From Paraburkholderia phytofirmans OLGA172 (GTDB taxonomy: Bacteria > Pseudomonadota > Gammaproteobacteria > Burkholderiales > Burkholderiaceae): DNA of 64,000 nucleotides. The position numbers and the translations under genes are program-made. Below the pieces are notes generated by a model. The model did no database searches. It saw nothing but the letters and a program-made list of their open reading frames with translations, and was not told where the DNA came from. Shown here piece after piece: positions 29,536 to 39,561 of this stretch (its first letter is position 1; the number at the start of each line of letters is the position of its first letter). The DNA lies in contig NZ_CP014578.1 in assembly GCF_001634365.1 (NCBI RefSeq), positions 2,976,001-3,040,000 on the forward strand, in the 5' to 3' direction.

Positions 29536-29772
29536 TTAGGACTGTTCGGTATCCGGGTGGAAATTCACCGGACGCGCAGGCACGACCGTAGAAATTGCGT
29601 GCTTGTAAACCATCTGGGTGACCGTATTCCGGAGCAACACGACGTACTGGTCGAACGATTCGATGTTCCCTTGAAGCTTGATGCCGTTGACCAAGTAGAT
29701 CGACACCGGCACATGCTCTTTACGCAGTGCGTTCAAAAACGGGTCTTGTAACAATTGCCCTTTGTTGCTCAT
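29536..29772 (-). CDS. hfq: RNA chaperone Hfq
   Basis: Hfq forms a hexameric ring that pairs small RNAs with mRNAs. The Sm1 motif is in [20 protein letters not shown] and the Sm2 motif is [10 protein letters not shown]. It has 78 residues with the short C-terminal tail typical of this group, against 102 in E. coli. ACGGAG lies before the ATG. On the minus strand a TATAGT -10 candidate sits at 29847-29852, about 80 bases upstream, with no convincing -35 box, so hfq may be the head of the hfq-hflX-hflK-hflC transcript. Confidence 0.98.
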   Translation of the reverse strand: MSNKGQLLQDPFLNALRKEHVPVSIYLVNGIKLQGNIESFDQYVVLLRNTVTQMVYKHAISTVVPARPVNFHPDTEQS

Positions 29773-29910
29773 AGCAAACTCCGTATTTTTTTGCAGGTTG
29801 ACTGAATCGACGACGAAGGAAAAAGAGATCCGCCGTCAACCGCTACACTATAGCCGATTTTCATTCTTGCGCGAGCGGGCTGGCCAGCCGGCCAAACCCA
29901 GCACACACGC

Positions 29911-29946
29911 GGGTTTCAGCCTGGGTTTCAGCCTGGGTTTCAGCCT
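29911..29946 (-). repeat. 12-bp tandem repeat carrying the der stop codon
   Basis: Three perfect copies of GGGTTTCAGCCT stand in tandem. On the minus strand the first-read copy contains the der TGA (29940-29942). Since 12 is a multiple of 3, the next two copies give further in-frame TGA codons four codons apart. Confidence 0.92.
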
Positions 29947-31277
29947 TTGTCCGCGTAAGGGTTCGTCGACGATCTGAACTCTATGCGCAATGGAGTCCCA
30001 GTCAGCTTGAAAGTTTCCCTGAAGCGGTTTTCGAGGTAGCGTTTGTACGTTTCGGTGATCGCATCGAGCGCATTACCGTGAATCACGATGATCGGCGGAT
30101 TCTGTCCGCCCTGGTGCGCGTAACGCAATTTCGGGCGCACCGGACCGCGTCGGCGCGGTTGCTGGAATTCCACTGCCTCGATCAGCGCGCGCGTCAACTT
30201 CGGCGTCGGCAGCTTGGCCATGGCGGCGGCGTAGGCGTCGTCGACCGAGCGCATCAGCGGGCCGATTCCGGTTTTTTCCGCAGCGGAAATGAAGTGGAAT
30301 TTGGCGAAATCGAGAAATTTTAGTTTGCGCTCGATGTCTGCCTTGGTGCGCTCGCGCACATGCGAATCGAGTCCGTCCCACTTGTTCACGCCGACGACCA
30401 GCGCACGGCCCTGCTCCACCACGAAACCGGCAATGTGCGCGTCCTGTTCGGAAATATCCTGTTGTGCGTCGAGCAGCAGGATCACGACGTTCGCGTCCGA
30501 GATCGACTGCAGCGTCTTCACCACCGAGAATTTCTCGATCGCTTCGAATACCTTGCCGCGGCGACGCAAACCGGCCGTATCGATCAGCGTGTAGGGCTTG
30601 CCCTGACGCTCGAAGTCAACGTAGATCGAATCGCGCGTGGTGCCCGGCATGTCGAACGCAATCACGCGCTCTTCGCCCACCAGCGCGTTGATCAAGGTCG
30701 ACTTGCCGACGTTCGGCCGGCCGACGATCGCGATCTTCACGCCGTGCGCCTGCTTTTCCTCGTCGCTCTCTTCCGGCTGCCCGGCGTACGCGACACCCAG
30801 CGCCTCATTGATCATTTCGGTGACACCGTCGCCGTGCGCCGCCGAAATTGCGCGCGGGTCGCCGAGACCGAGTTCGTAGAAGTCGGCGGCCACCGTGGTG
30901 TACTTCATCCCCTCCGCCTTGTTGACGACGAGGAAGATCGGCCGGCCGGTCTTGCGCAGGTAGTCGGCAATCGTCTTGTCCTGCGGCGCGAGGCCGTTGC
31001 GGCCGTCGACGATGAACACGACGACGTCGGATTCCTCGACCGCCTGGCGGGTTTGACGCGCCATCTCGTGCAGGATGCCTTCTTTCGCGACCGGCTCGAA
31101 GCCGCCGGTATCGACGACCAGATACGGCCGGTCGCCGGCGCGCCCCTCGCCATAATGGCGATCGCGGGTGAGACCGGGCAGGTCGGCAACCAGCGCATCA
31201 CGCGTGCGCGTGAGACGGTTGAAAAGCGTGGATTTCCCCACATTGGGGCGCCCAACCAGGGCAATAACGGGTTTCAT
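29940..31277 (-). CDS. der: Ribosome-assembly GTPase Der (EngA)
   Basis: Der has two GTPase domains in tandem and acts in 50S subunit assembly. [15 protein letters not shown] at about residues 8-22 and [16 protein letters not shown] near 190 are the two P-loops; NKAEG and NKWDG supply the base specificity, and the KH-like domain ends in [21 protein letters not shown]. Its 445 residues match the family. No Shine-Dalgarno sequence is visible before the ATG; a 98-codon open frame ends in a TGATG overlap with it. The stop lies in a 12-bp repeat array. The gene is separated from bamB by a terminator. Confidence 0.97.
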   Translation of the reverse strand: MKPVIALVGRPNVGKSTLFNRLTRTRDALVADLPGLTRDRHYGEGRAGDRPYLVVDTGGFEPVAKEGILHEMARQTRQAVEESDVVVFIVDGRNGLAPQDKTIADYLRKTGRPIFLVVNKAEGMKYTTVAADFYELGLGDPRAISAAHGDGVTEMINEALGVAYAGQPEESDEEKQAHGVKIAIVGRPNVGKSTLINALVGEERVIAFDMPGTTRDSIYVDFERQGKPYTLIDTAGLRRRGKVFEAIEKFSVVKTLQSISDANVVILLLDAQQDISEQDAHIAGFVVEQGRALVVGVNKWDGLDSHVRERTKADIERKLKFLDFAKFHFISAAEKTGIGPLMRSVDDAYAAAMAKLPTPKLTRALIEAVEFQQPRRRGPVRPKLRYAHQGGQNPPIIVIHGNALDAITETYKRYLENRFRETFKLTGTPLRIEFRSSTNPYADKG

Positions 31278-31707
31278 CAGATGTTGTTCACGGTGAAACG
31301 CGGGATCGAAATCGACCGCCCGCGTAGCGACGCCATGCGGCCGCTACACGGCAGCGTTTGACGAAAATTATCACGAATTCGGCCAGCTCCGGCTGCGCTG
31401 TCAATATGCGCACCCAAAGCGGACGAGAGTTTGGCTGTTTGGGGCAGCGCCAATGGGCCGCCAGGTTCAGTCTTTCTTGCCCGACGGCCCGCACGCCAAT
31501 CCGATACGATTCTCTGCGTATCGACCAAGGTGCCGTCGAAGGTGGCGCCGCAAGCAGCCACCGATGGCCACATGGGCCGTTTCTGATCCGACTTGCCGGA
31601 CCAGCCAGTCCGGCGGAATTCTTCTAGTTACTCTGCTTCTGCTGCACAACAAAAACGCGTGCGGCCGGCAAAGCCGGCCTGCACGCCTGACCACCCAGCC
31701 TGCGCGA
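31278..31707. other. 430-bp gap between bamB and der
   Basis: The bamB side holds a terminator (31651-31686). The der side must carry its own promoter; GATAAT on the minus strand at 31367-31372 is a weak candidate. A 98-codon minus-strand reading frame, 31277-31573, ends in a TGATG overlap with the der ATG, but its composition does not look like a conserved protein, so I do not call it a gene. Confidence 0.5.
31651..31686 (-). terminator. Rho-independent terminator of bamB
   Basis: On the minus strand, a stem of about 13 bp with one unpaired base (31673-31686 with 31657-31669) closes a 3-base loop and is followed by a T run at 31651-31655. It ends the rlmN-to-bamB run 22 bases after the bamB stop. 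Confidence 0.85.
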
Positions 31708-32853
31708 TTAGCGCGGGCGGTAGCCGTACAGGTCGCCGTCGTGCGTCAGGACGACCAGCGTCTCGCCGGCCAGCACCGGCGCTGCGGTAATCGGGCTGCC
31801 GTCGGTCTTCACACGGGCCAGGAGCGTGCCGTCGTCGCGCGACAGGAAATGCACGTAACCCTGATAGTCGCCCAGCACGGCAGCGTGACCCAGTATGAAT
31901 GGGACGCTGAGGTCGCGGTTCTTCAGCTTGTCGTTCTTCCAGAGCGGCGCGCCACTGTTGGCATCGAATGCCGACACCACCGACCAGTCGTCGGCCGCCA
32001 CCACGGCGCGGTCGTCCTGCGCGAGGCCGCTCGTGCTCGAGAACGCCTTTTCCCACAGCGCGCGGCCCGAGTTCGCATCGAAGCAGCCAATCTGGCCCTG
32101 GAACGTCACCGCGCAGGTTTCCGAACCGATCAGCGTGGGCGGACCCGTCACGTCATTGATGCGCTCCACTTCCGTGACGCCCTTCGGATACGACACCGGC
32201 GTCTGCCAGTAGTTGTCGCCGGTCTGCAGGTTGATCGCGGCGAACGCGCCACCCGGGAAGCCCGCCAGCACAGCCGCGTCGCCCGCGAACGTCATGCCCG
32301 ACGAGACGCGCAGATTGAGCGGCACCGCGCGGTTGCGGTAGTTCCACTTCTGCTCGCCGGTTTGCGCATTGAACGCGACGATCTGACCGTCGACCGTACG
32401 CACCACCACGAGGCCGTTGCCGACCAGCGGCGGCGAGATGATTTCACCAGGCGCCTTGGCGGTCCACAATTGCTTGCCGTCCGCGCCGAGCACGTAGACG
32501 TCGCCCTTCAGGCCGCCGACCGCCGTGAGCGTGCCGTCGCTGCCGACACCTGCGGACAGGTCCTCATGCAGCTTGACGCGCCAGATGTCCTGGCCGGTTT
32601 GCGCGTCGATCTTGGCAACCGAGCCGTTCGCGCCAGCCGCGTACACCGCGTTGCCGACCGCGACCGGCGAGAACAGATAACGACCCGACTTGCCCACGCT
32701 GGCCTTCCACGCCTGCTGCACGTCGAGCACGGGTTTGAACTCGGTGAGCGGCGTCGGCACGCGGCGCTCGTCTTTCGTGGATGAGCAAGCCGCCATGGTG
32801 AGGACGGTCATCGCACAGGCAACGGGCACAGCGTAACGTTTCAGCAGATTCAT
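31708..32853 (-). CDS. bamB: Outer-membrane assembly lipoprotein BamB
   Basis: BamB is the beta-propeller lipoprotein of the BAM complex that folds beta-barrel proteins into the outer membrane. The start MNLLKRYAVPVACAMTVLTM gives a lipobox ending MAAC, with the cysteine at about residue 23. PQQ-like propeller repeats run to the end, for example GQDIWRVKL, GEQKWNYRN, GRALWEKAF and GAPLWKNDK. It has 381 residues against 392 in E. coli. yfgM lies directly upstream (75 bp), a stable pairing, and a terminator follows. Confidence 0.96.
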   Translation of the reverse strand: MNLLKRYAVPVACAMTVLTMAACSSTKDERRVPTPLTEFKPVLDVQQAWKASVGKSGRYLFSPVAVGNAVYAAGANGSVAKIDAQTGQDIWRVKLHEDLSAGVGSDGTLTAVGGLKGDVYVLGADGKQLWTAKAPGEIISPPLVGNGLVVVRTVDGQIVAFNAQTGEQKWNYRNRAVPLNLRVSSGMTFAGDAAVLAGFPGGAFAAINLQTGDNYWQTPVSYPKGVTEVERINDVTGPPTLIGSETCAVTFQGQIGCFDANSGRALWEKAFSSTSGLAQDDRAVVAADDWSVVSAFDANSGAPLWKNDKLKNRDLSVPFILGHAAVLGDYQGYVHFLSRDDGTLLARVKTDGSPITAAPVLAGETLVVLTHDGDLYGYRPR

Positions 32854-32928
32854 CGGTGGACGAAGCATTCAGGAAATTAATTAAAGGAGACCGGTTGGTC
32901 GTGTCATGCGGCGCGCTGCATGCGGCAA

Positions 32929-33558
32929 TTAGCCGCCCAGCGCGTCCAGCTTGAACTGAATCAACTGGCGTGCCGAGCTATCGTTTTTCGACAGCGAGTC
33001 GAGCGCAAGCTTGTAGGCCGCGCGCGCATCGTCACGCTTGCCCTCTGCAGCGAGCAGGTCGCCGCGCCCGTTTGCCACAACACTCTTGAACGCATCGGAC
33101 TGCGGCTCGGCGAGCAGTGCGAGACCCTGGTCGTAAGCCTTGTCGTCGAGCAGCAGCGAAGCCAGACGCAGCTTGGCGATCTGCTTGAACTCGTCATCTT
33201 TTGCGTGATCGATGGTCCATTGCAGCTGGGCCTTCGCGGCGCCTTCGTCACCCGCGGCGTACAGCGCCCTGGCTGCGCCCAGCGCGGTCATCTGCGCATA
33301 CGCGGTACGGCTGAACTTGTCTTCCATGTCGGTGGCGACGCGTGTGATCTTCGCCTTGTCGCCCGATGCAACGGCTTGCTGCACCTGGTCGTACAGCACC
33401 GCGGCTTCCGCCGCCTGACGACGCTGCCAGAAATTCCAGCCGTTCCAGCTGGCAGCGGCAACCAATGCCACCAGCACGATCCACGTGGTTGCATTGCCCC
33501 ACTGCGTCCACCATGCCTTCAGACTTTCAATCGATTCTTGTTCGTCGTGGTAACTCAT
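32929..33558 (-). CDS. YfgM-family ancillary translocon protein (TPR)
   Basis: A 209-residue protein with a cytoplasmic N-terminus (SYHDEQESIESLKAWWTQWG), one membrane segment at about 24-42 and a periplasmic tetratricopeptide-like domain (DUF2133 type). E. coli YfgM sits beside SecYEG and works with periplasmic chaperones such as PpiD and SurA. It lies between hisS and bamB, as in most Proteobacteria, which supports both the identity and a role in outer-membrane protein export. Confidence 0.93.
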   Translation of the reverse strand: MSYHDEQESIESLKAWWTQWGNATTWIVLVALVAAASWNGWNFWQRRQAAEAAVLYDQVQQAVASGDKAKITRVATDMEDKFSRTAYAQMTALGAARALYAAGDEGAAKAQLQWTIDHAKDDEFKQIAKLRLASLLLDDKAYDQGLALLAEPQSDAFKSVVANGRGDLLAAEGKRDDARAAYKLALDSLSKNDSSARQLIQFKLDALGG

Positions 33559-33624
33559 CGCCCGGCGATTTCCTCATTCTTGATACGTGTGCGTGTCGAG
33601 CCAGGAGGCTCGACGACATCGCGA

Positions 33625-34965
33625 TCAGTCGTCGCCGTCTTCGGCGGTTGCAACCATCGCATTGATTAGAAATTCGGTCAAGTCTTCGGCGGGCACGTTA
33701 TGTTGCTCGTTTTTACCGCCGTTAGCGGCTGTATCGCGCAGCGGCTTGACGCCGACCGTACCGTTGGCGATCTCGTCTTCGCCAAGGATCACCGCGAATG
33801 CCGCGCCGCTCGCGTCGGCACGCTTCATTTGCGACTTGAAGCTCGCCGTCTGACCGTCCGCGCTGCAATGCAGGATCACGTCGAGGCCGGTATCGCGCAA
33901 ACGCTCGGCGATGATAAAGGCCTGTTCGCGCGCCGCGTCGCCCTGATGGACCACGTACACGTCGCAACCTTCGTCTTCCGGCACGAGCTGTTCTTCTTTC
34001 AGCAACTCGAGGATACGCTCGACACCCATTGCCCAGCCGCACGCACCAGTCGGTTTACCGCCGAGCTGTTCGATCAATGGATCGTAACGGCCGCCGGCCG
34101 CGACCGTGCCTTGCGCGCCGAGCTTGTCCGTTACCCATTCGAACACGGTCAGATTGTAATAATCGAGACCACGCACGAGACGCGGATTGATCGTGAACGG
34201 AATGTTGTTCGCCTTCAGAATGCGCTGCAGGCCTTCGAAGTGCGCTCGCGATTCTTCGCCGAGAAAATCAATCAGCCTGGGCGCGTTCTGCGCGACTTCC
34301 TGCATCGCCGGATTTTTCGTGTCGAGCACGCGCAGCGGGTTCGTGTACAAACGGCGCTTCGCCTCTTCGTCGAGCACGTCCATATGCTTTTCGAGGTACG
34401 CGATCAACTCGACGCGATGCGCCGCGCGCTCTTCCACGAGACCCAGCGAATTGAGTTCGAGCTTAATGCCCATCAAGCCGAGGTCGTCCCACAGCCGCTG
34501 GCACATCATGATGATTTCAGCGTCGGCGTCCGGGCCGGCAAAGCCCAATGCTTCCACGCCGACCTGATGGAACTGCCGATAACGGCCGCGCTGCGGACGC
34601 TCGTGACGGAACATCGGGCCGATGTACCACAGACGCTTCGGACCGTCGTACAGCATGTTGTGCTCGATCACCGCACGCACGACAGCCGCCGTGTTTTCCG
34701 GGCGCATTGTCAGGTTTTCGCCGTTCAACGAATCTGTGAAGCTGTACATCTCTTTCTCGACGATATCGGTCACCTCGCCGATACCGCGCTTGAACAACTG
34801 CGTATGCTCGATGATCGGCGTACGAATATTCTGGTATCCGTACGAACGCAGCATCGACTTGACGGTCGTTTCAAAAAATTCCCACAGCCCGGCTTCCTGC
34901 GGAAGGATGTCGTTCATGCCCTTCACGCCGGACAGCTTGTCGAGCTTTTTCTTCTGTTCAGTCAT
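33625..34965 (-). CDS. hisS: Histidyl-tRNA synthetase
   Basis: HisS charges tRNA-His. This class II enzyme shows [20 protein letters not shown] at the N-terminus, motif 2 [21 protein letters not shown], the histidine-specific [16 protein letters not shown], and motif 3 [15 protein letters not shown]...GWAMGVERI. The C-terminal anticodon-binding domain is complete; an acidic tail ends in EDGDD. It has 446 residues against 424 in E. coli. ispG lies 47 bp upstream and yfgM 66 bp downstream, consistent with one operon. Compare hisZ in this window, a non-aminoacylating relative. Confidence 0.97.
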   Translation of the reverse strand: MTEQKKKLDKLSGVKGMNDILPQEAGLWEFFETTVKSMLRSYGYQNIRTPIIEHTQLFKRGIGEVTDIVEKEMYSFTDSLNGENLTMRPENTAAVVRAVIEHNMLYDGPKRLWYIGPMFRHERPQRGRYRQFHQVGVEALGFAGPDADAEIIMMCQRLWDDLGLMGIKLELNSLGLVEERAAHRVELIAYLEKHMDVLDEEAKRRLYTNPLRVLDTKNPAMQEVAQNAPRLIDFLGEESRAHFEGLQRILKANNIPFTINPRLVRGLDYYNLTVFEWVTDKLGAQGTVAAGGRYDPLIEQLGGKPTGACGWAMGVERILELLKEEQLVPEDEGCDVYVVHQGDAAREQAFIIAERLRDTGLDVILHCSADGQTASFKSQMKRADASGAAFAVILGEDEIANGTVGVKPLRDTAANGGKNEQHNVPAEDLTEFLINAMVATAEDGDD

Positions 34966-35012
34966 CTGTCTTTGATTGACGGTATTTAGTTGAGTGCTTA
35001 GGCGCGGCCAGC

Positions 35013-36317
35013 TTAGGCGCGGCCATAGCGGCGCTCGACGTAGTCACTCACGATTTGCTGGAATTCTTGCGCGATGTTATCGCCGCGCAGCGTCTTGACC
35101 TTCTCGCCGTCGATGAACACCGGCGCGGCCGGATTTTCGCCCGAACCCGGCAAGCTGATGCCGATATTCGCCTGCTTCGATTCGCCCGGACCGTTGACGA
35201 TACAGCCCATCACCGCCACGTGCATCTTCTCGACGCCAGGATATTGATCGCGCCACACCGGCATCTGCGTACGCAGATAGGTCTGGATTTGCGACGCCAG
35301 TTCCTGGAACAGCGTGCTGGTCGTGCGGCCGCAACCCGGGCACGCGATCACCATCGGCGTGAACGAACGCAGGCCCATGGTCTGCAGAATTTCCTGGCCG
35401 ACAATCACTTCGCCTGTGCGCGGGCCACCCGGTTCCGGCGTCAGCGAGATACGGATCGTGTCGCCGATGCCTTGCTGCAGCAACACCGACAACGCCGCGG
35501 TCGACGCCACGATACCCTTCGACCCCATGCCCGCCTCGGTCAGACCCAGATGCAACGCAAATTCGCAACGGCGCGCGAGTTCACGATACACGGCGATCAG
35601 ATCCTGCACGCCGCTGACCTTGCACGACAGAATGATCTTGTTGCGCGGGAGGCCGATTTCGACCGCGCGCTCCGCCGAGCCGATCGCCGACTGGATCAGC
35701 GCCTCGTACATCACGCTCTGCGCTTCCCACGGTGTGGAACGCGCGGCGTTTTCGTCCATCATCTTCGCGAGCAGGTCCTGATCGAGGCTGCCCCAGTTGA
35801 CGCCGATCCGCACGGGCTTGTCGTACTTCACCGCCGCTTCGATCATTTGCGCGAACTGCGTGTCGCGCTTGGCGCCGTGGCCGACATTGCCCGGGTTGAT
35901 CCGGTACTTCGACAACGACTCCGCGCACGCGGGGTAATCGCGCAGCAGCAAATGGCCGTTGTAATGAAAATCGCCGACCAGCGGCACCGACACGCCCATG
36001 CGGTCGAGCTGCTCGCGCACCGCCGGCACGGCCGCCGCCGCTTCCGGCGTGTTGACCGTGATACGCACCAGTTCCGAACCGGCTTGCGCCAGCTCCTTGA
36101 TCTGGATCGCTGTGCCGATCGCATCCGCGGTGTCGGTGTTGGTCATCGACTGGACGCGCACGGGCGCATCGCCGCCGATGGTGACGAGCTGTCCGCCCCA
36201 ACGGACATCGACCGCGTGCGACTTGCGCCGCGCAGCGTGGCCGCCAAATACCGGCTCGTTTGAAACGACCTTGCTACTGGATTGGGATTGAGCTTCGGAT
36301 TGCATCGAAAAACCCAT
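35013..36317 (-). CDS. ispG: 4-hydroxy-3-methylbut-2-en-1-yl diphosphate synthase (flavodoxin)
   Basis: IspG performs the reductive dehydration of MEcPP to HMBPP, the sixth step of the MEP isoprenoid pathway. [19 protein letters not shown] starts the TIM-barrel and the cluster cysteines lie in [16 protein letters not shown] and GCIVNGPGE. It is 434 residues, longer than E. coli (372) because of a short N-terminal extension and an internal segment around residues 180-225 ([11 protein letters not shown] onward) typical of this group. The start may also be ATG 36305. It lies between rodZ-like and hisS genes, a conserved order. Confidence 0.97.
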   Translation of the reverse strand: MGFSMQSEAQSQSSSKVVSNEPVFGGHAARRKSHAVDVRWGGQLVTIGGDAPVRVQSMTNTDTADAIGTAIQIKELAQAGSELVRITVNTPEAAAAVPAVREQLDRMGVSVPLVGDFHYNGHLLLRDYPACAESLSKYRINPGNVGHGAKRDTQFAQMIEAAVKYDKPVRIGVNWGSLDQDLLAKMMDENAARSTPWEAQSVMYEALIQSAIGSAERAVEIGLPRNKIILSCKVSGVQDLIAVYRELARRCEFALHLGLTEAGMGSKGIVASTAALSVLLQQGIGDTIRISLTPEPGGPRTGEVIVGQEILQTMGLRSFTPMVIACPGCGRTTSTLFQELASQIQTYLRTQMPVWRDQYPGVEKMHVAVMGCIVNGPGESKQANIGISLPGSGENPAAPVFIDGEKVKTLRGDNIAQEFQQIVSDYVERRYGRA

Positions 36318-36404
36318 TTACGCCGCATGCGCCACACAAAAGACGTAGCGCATAAATTGAAAAAGCGCCGCAACCCGGTTGGCCGCGACGCATACCGTAT
36401 CTAA

Positions 36405-37562
36405 TCAGGGCAACGCGAAGCGCGCCACATTACCCTTGGCTGCCGAATATTTCGACGGATCGACTGGCTGGCCGTCGAGCGTAAGCGACTCGAGACCCAC
36501 CTTGTTGCCGACCGTGACCTTGAACGGCGCCGCGCCTGTCACTTCCTTCGTATCGCCCGCGTGCACGAGGCCGGAGAACAGCTCCTTGCCGTCCTTGCCA
36601 CGCACGCTGAACCAACTGTCTTGCGTTACGCGCAACGCGATAATCGCCTCACCCGCGGCCGGCGTTGCGGTTGCCGCAGTTGCCGCAGTTGCCATATCCG
36701 CCGCGGCCGATGCGCCTATCGCGGCGACCACCGGCGCGCTCGCGCCTTGCGCCACAGCCTGTGCCTGCGAACCGGCCTTCGGCGCGACCGCTGCTGCCGT
36801 GACAGCCGGTGCGGACGACGGCGCCGTACCGGTCGCGAGCGGCGCGGGCATCGGCGTAGCCGACGCTGCGTTATCCGCTGCGGCCTGCGTTTCCGGCGCG
36901 GAAGCAGCGTCTTCTGCGGTTGCCTCGGAACCTGCCGCCTGACCCTGCGCCACCGCGCCCGATGCTCCAGTCGCGCCACCCGCGGCGCCGTTAGCGCCCG
37001 CCTTCAACCGGGCGAGCCATGCCGACGAATCACCGCCATTGGTATGCCACATGCCGAGCGCAATCACCGCGACGACGACCGCCGCAATGCCCCATAGCCA
37101 CGAGTGGCTCTTTTGCCCACTGCCGCCAAGCGACAGCGATACGCGGCCACGCGGCAAATCCTTGCCGGACGAAGCCGGCATCGACAGATCCGGCGCCGGC
37201 ACGCCCTTCTCGCGACGCAACGCCTGCGTGAATGGCGTGGGATCGGCGCCGAGCATCTTCGCGTAGCTGCGCACCACGCCGAGCGCGAAGGTCGTGTCCG
37301 GCAAATGGCTAATGTCACCCGATTCGAGCGCATGCAACTTGGTGACGGATACCTTCAGGCGCGCCGACACGTCTTCGATCGTCCAGCCTTTCGATTCACG
37401 CAATTGGGACAAGCGCGCGCCAACCGCTGCCAGGGAATCCAAACTGACCAAGCCAGCCAGGCCCGGCTGTACAACAGGCTGCACCACCGCCCGGGCGACT
37501 GGCGCCGGATGGCCTTCGTTTGCGTCTGTGTCCTGCGGCTGCGGGTGCTGCGGCTCACTCAT
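36405..37562 (-). CDS. rodZ: RodZ-like helix-turn-helix membrane protein
   Basis: A 385-residue bitopic protein. The N-terminal helix-turn-helix (about 49-112) reads LSQLRESKGWTIEDVSARL and SGDISHLPDTTFALGVVRSY. One membrane segment lies at 154-172. A periplasmic Ala/Thr-rich linker of about 125 residues leads to the DUF4115 domain, with TQDSWFSVRGKDGKELF and ending FALP. RodZ links MreB to the rod-shape machinery; the domain order fits. In many betaproteobacteria a pilF/pilW gene stands between rlmN and this gene; here only 215 bp of apparently non-coding sequence does. Confidence 0.9.
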   Translation of the reverse strand: MSEPQHPQPQDTDANEGHPAPVARAVVQPVVQPGLAGLVSLDSLAAVGARLSQLRESKGWTIEDVSARLKVSVTKLHALESGDISHLPDTTFALGVVRSYAKMLGADPTPFTQALRREKGVPAPDLSMPASSGKDLPRGRVSLSLGGSGQKSHSWLWGIAAVVVAVIALGMWHTNGGDSSAWLARLKAGANGAAGGATGASGAVAQGQAAGSEATAEDAASAPETQAAADNAASATPMPAPLATGTAPSSAPAVTAAAVAPKAGSQAQAVAQGASAPVVAAIGASAAADMATAATAATATPAAGEAIIALRVTQDSWFSVRGKDGKELFSGLVHAGDTKEVTGAAPFKVTVGNKVGLESLTLDGQPVDPSKYSAAKGNVARFALP

Positions 37563-37777
37563 CCCAAATCCTTTCGCGTCGATTCTTTTTCACTTGTGCA
37601 ACCCGGACGGACCAAAGCCTCACGCCCGAATCGCAGACCGTTTATAACAAAATGCGCGGCCTTATGTGCCGCTTCCGATCGCTTCTGCAAACTTTCTTTT
37701 CAATCGCGGATGGCGTGGGGGGTTTTACGCACCCCGATAGCGCTCTTCCGAACGCCACGCCCTGCCGCCTCGCGCGA

Positions 37778-38929
37778 TTACACGGCGCGAACCTCGATCA
37801 CCTTCGCCGCCTTCCCGGTGCGCTCAGCGAGGCGCGTGCGGTCTTTCACCGCACCGGCCAACTGACCACAGGCAGCGTCGATATCGTCGCCGCGTGTTTT
37901 ACGCACTGTGGTGACGACGCCAGCGTCCATCAGCACTTGTGCAAACCGCTTGATCTGTTCCGGCTTCGAGCGGATGAGGCCCGACTCGGGGAACGGATTG
38001 AACGGAATCAGGTTGAACTTGCACGGTACGTCGCGGGTTACGGCCAGCAATTCGCGCGCTTGCGCTTCGCTGTCGTTCACGCCGTCGAGCATGCAATATT
38101 CGAACGTAATGAAATCGCGCGGCGCAACCTTCAGATAGCGCTGACAAGCGGCCATCAACTCGCGCAGCGGATACTTCTTGTTCAGCGGCACCAGCATGTC
38201 GCGCAGCGGGTCGCTCGGCGCATGCAACGATACCGCGAGCGCCACCGGCAGATCGGCGCCGAGCCGGTCCATCATCGGCACCACACCCGAGGTGGACAGC
38301 GTGACGCGCCGGCGCGACAGGCCGTACGCGTTGTCGTCCAGCATCAGACGCATGGCGGGCACCACCGCGTCGTAATTGAGCAGCGGCTCGCCCATGCCCA
38401 TCATCACCACATTCGTGACGACGCGCTCGCCTTTTCCGTCACCACCCGTGGCGCGGCCGCCGTCCGTGCCGCGCGTCGCGCGCAGCGCGAACTCGGCCAT
38501 GCGCAGCTGGCCGATGATTTCGCCGGTGGTGAGATTGCGGGAGAAACCCTGTTTGCCGGTCGAACAGAAACGGCAGTTGACTGCGCACCCGGCCTGCGAC
38601 GACACGCACAGCGTGCCACGCGTTTCTTCGGGGATATAAACGGTCTCAACCGCGTTGCTGTTGCCGACGTCGATCAGCCACTTGCGTGTGCCGTCGGTCG
38701 AAATATTGTCGCTGACGATGCCAGGCATCGTGATCGTTGCGCGCCCTTTAAGCTTTTCGCGCAAGGACTTCGCCAGATCGGTCATGCCGTCGAAGTCGGC
38801 AGCGTTGTACTGATGGATCCAGCGCTGCAATTGCTTGGCGCGAAACGGCTTCTCGCCCAGGCTGTCGCAATAAGCGACCAGCCCTTGGGCGTCGAGATCG
38901 AGAAGGTTGACGGTGGGACTGCTCGTCAT
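37778..38929 (-). CDS. rlmN: Dual-specificity 23S rRNA A2503 / tRNA A37 C2-methyltransferase
   Basis: RlmN is a radical-SAM enzyme that methylates C2 of adenine 2503 in 23S rRNA and of adenine 37 in some tRNAs. The cluster motif CAVNCRFC uses C115, C119 and C122 in the 383-residue form; the methyl-carrying cysteine would be the one in [11 protein letters not shown] near residue 350. [14 protein letters not shown] binds SAM. I use the ATG at 38929 behind GCAGGA rather than the ATG 5 codons earlier. A perfect 10-bp inverted repeat lies 31 bp upstream. Confidence 0.96.
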   Translation of the reverse strand: MTSSPTVNLLDLDAQGLVAYCDSLGEKPFRAKQLQRWIHQYNAADFDGMTDLAKSLREKLKGRATITMPGIVSDNISTDGTRKWLIDVGNSNAVETVYIPEETRGTLCVSSQAGCAVNCRFCSTGKQGFSRNLTTGEIIGQLRMAEFALRATRGTDGGRATGGDGKGERVVTNVVMMGMGEPLLNYDAVVPAMRLMLDDNAYGLSRRRVTLSTSGVVPMMDRLGADLPVALAVSLHAPSDPLRDMLVPLNKKYPLRELMAACQRYLKVAPRDFITFEYCMLDGVNDSEAQARELLAVTRDVPCKFNLIPFNPFPESGLIRSKPEQIKRFAQVLMDAGVVTTVRKTRGDDIDAACGQLAGAVKDRTRLAERTGKAAKVIEVRAV

Positions 38930-38959
38930 ATCGAATCCTGCCATTTCAGTGCGAGACTA

Positions 38960-38985
38960 CGTTCATGCAACAAGCTGCATGAACG
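38960..38985. promoter_or_regulatory. Perfect 10-bp inverted repeat upstream of rlmN
   Basis: CGTTCATGCA at 38960-38969 is matched perfectly by its inverse at 38976-38985, with a 6-base spacer. It lies between ndk and rlmN. No T-run follows on the minus strand, so it is either an operator or a leader hairpin rather than a standard terminator. Confidence 0.55.
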
Positions 38986-39135
38986 CAATGCCGTTCGCGC
39001 CCATTCCTGCTGCTTTACCTTACTACTTTGCCAGGCTGTTCGTGCGGATTCGTGCGACAAATTCAACGGCTGCACACGAATCGCGCGGATAGCGCCTCTA
39101 CAACGCGAACCCGCTCAAACCTGGCTCAAACCCGC

Positions 39136-39561
39136 TTAACGCGAGTAAACGTTCACTTGCGGGAAGAAGAACGCGATTTCAACTGCAGCCGTTTCAGCGG
39201 CGTCCGAACCGTGCACCGCGTTAGCGTCGATGCTATCGGCGAAGTCGGCGCGGATCGTGCCCTTTTCTGCCTTCTTCGGGTCGGTTGCACCCATCAGGTC
39301 ACGGTGCTTCAGGATCGCGTTTTCGCCTTCCAGCGCTTGCACGACCACCGGGCCCGAGATCATGAAATCAACCAGGTCCTTGAAGAACGGACGTGCAGCG
39401 TGCACAGCGTAGAACTTCTCTGCGTCAGCGCGCGACAGGTGAACCATGCGCGAAGCCACGATCTTCAGGCCAGCGTTTTCGAAACGGCTGTAGATCTGAC
39501 CGATCACGTTCTTGGCCACTGCGTCCGGCTTGATAATCGACAGGGTGCGTTCGATCGCCAT
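39136..39561 (-). CDS. ndk: Nucleoside diphosphate kinase
   Basis: Ndk passes phosphate from NTPs to NDPs through a phosphohistidine. At 141 residues it has the family length (143 in E. coli). [20 protein letters not shown] starts it, and the catalytic histidine is in NAVHGSD near residue 117. On the minus strand TACAAT (39608-39613) is a good -10 box about 47 bases before the ATG, and TTGGAG is the ribosome-binding site. It heads the minus-strand run toward rlmN. Confidence 0.98.
   Translation of the reverse strand: MAIERTLSIIKPDAVAKNVIGQIYSRFENAGLKIVASRMVHLSRADAEKFYAVHAARPFFKDLVDFMISGPVVVQALEGENAILKHRDLMGATDPKKAEKGTIRADFADSIDANAVHGSDAAETAAVEIAFFFPQVNVYSR

Noticed and set aside
33625..34965. 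hisS as a duplicate of hisZ
   Set aside because: hisS keeps the histidine-binding and aminoacylation motifs and the anticodon domain; hisZ lacks them. They are two different, expected proteins.
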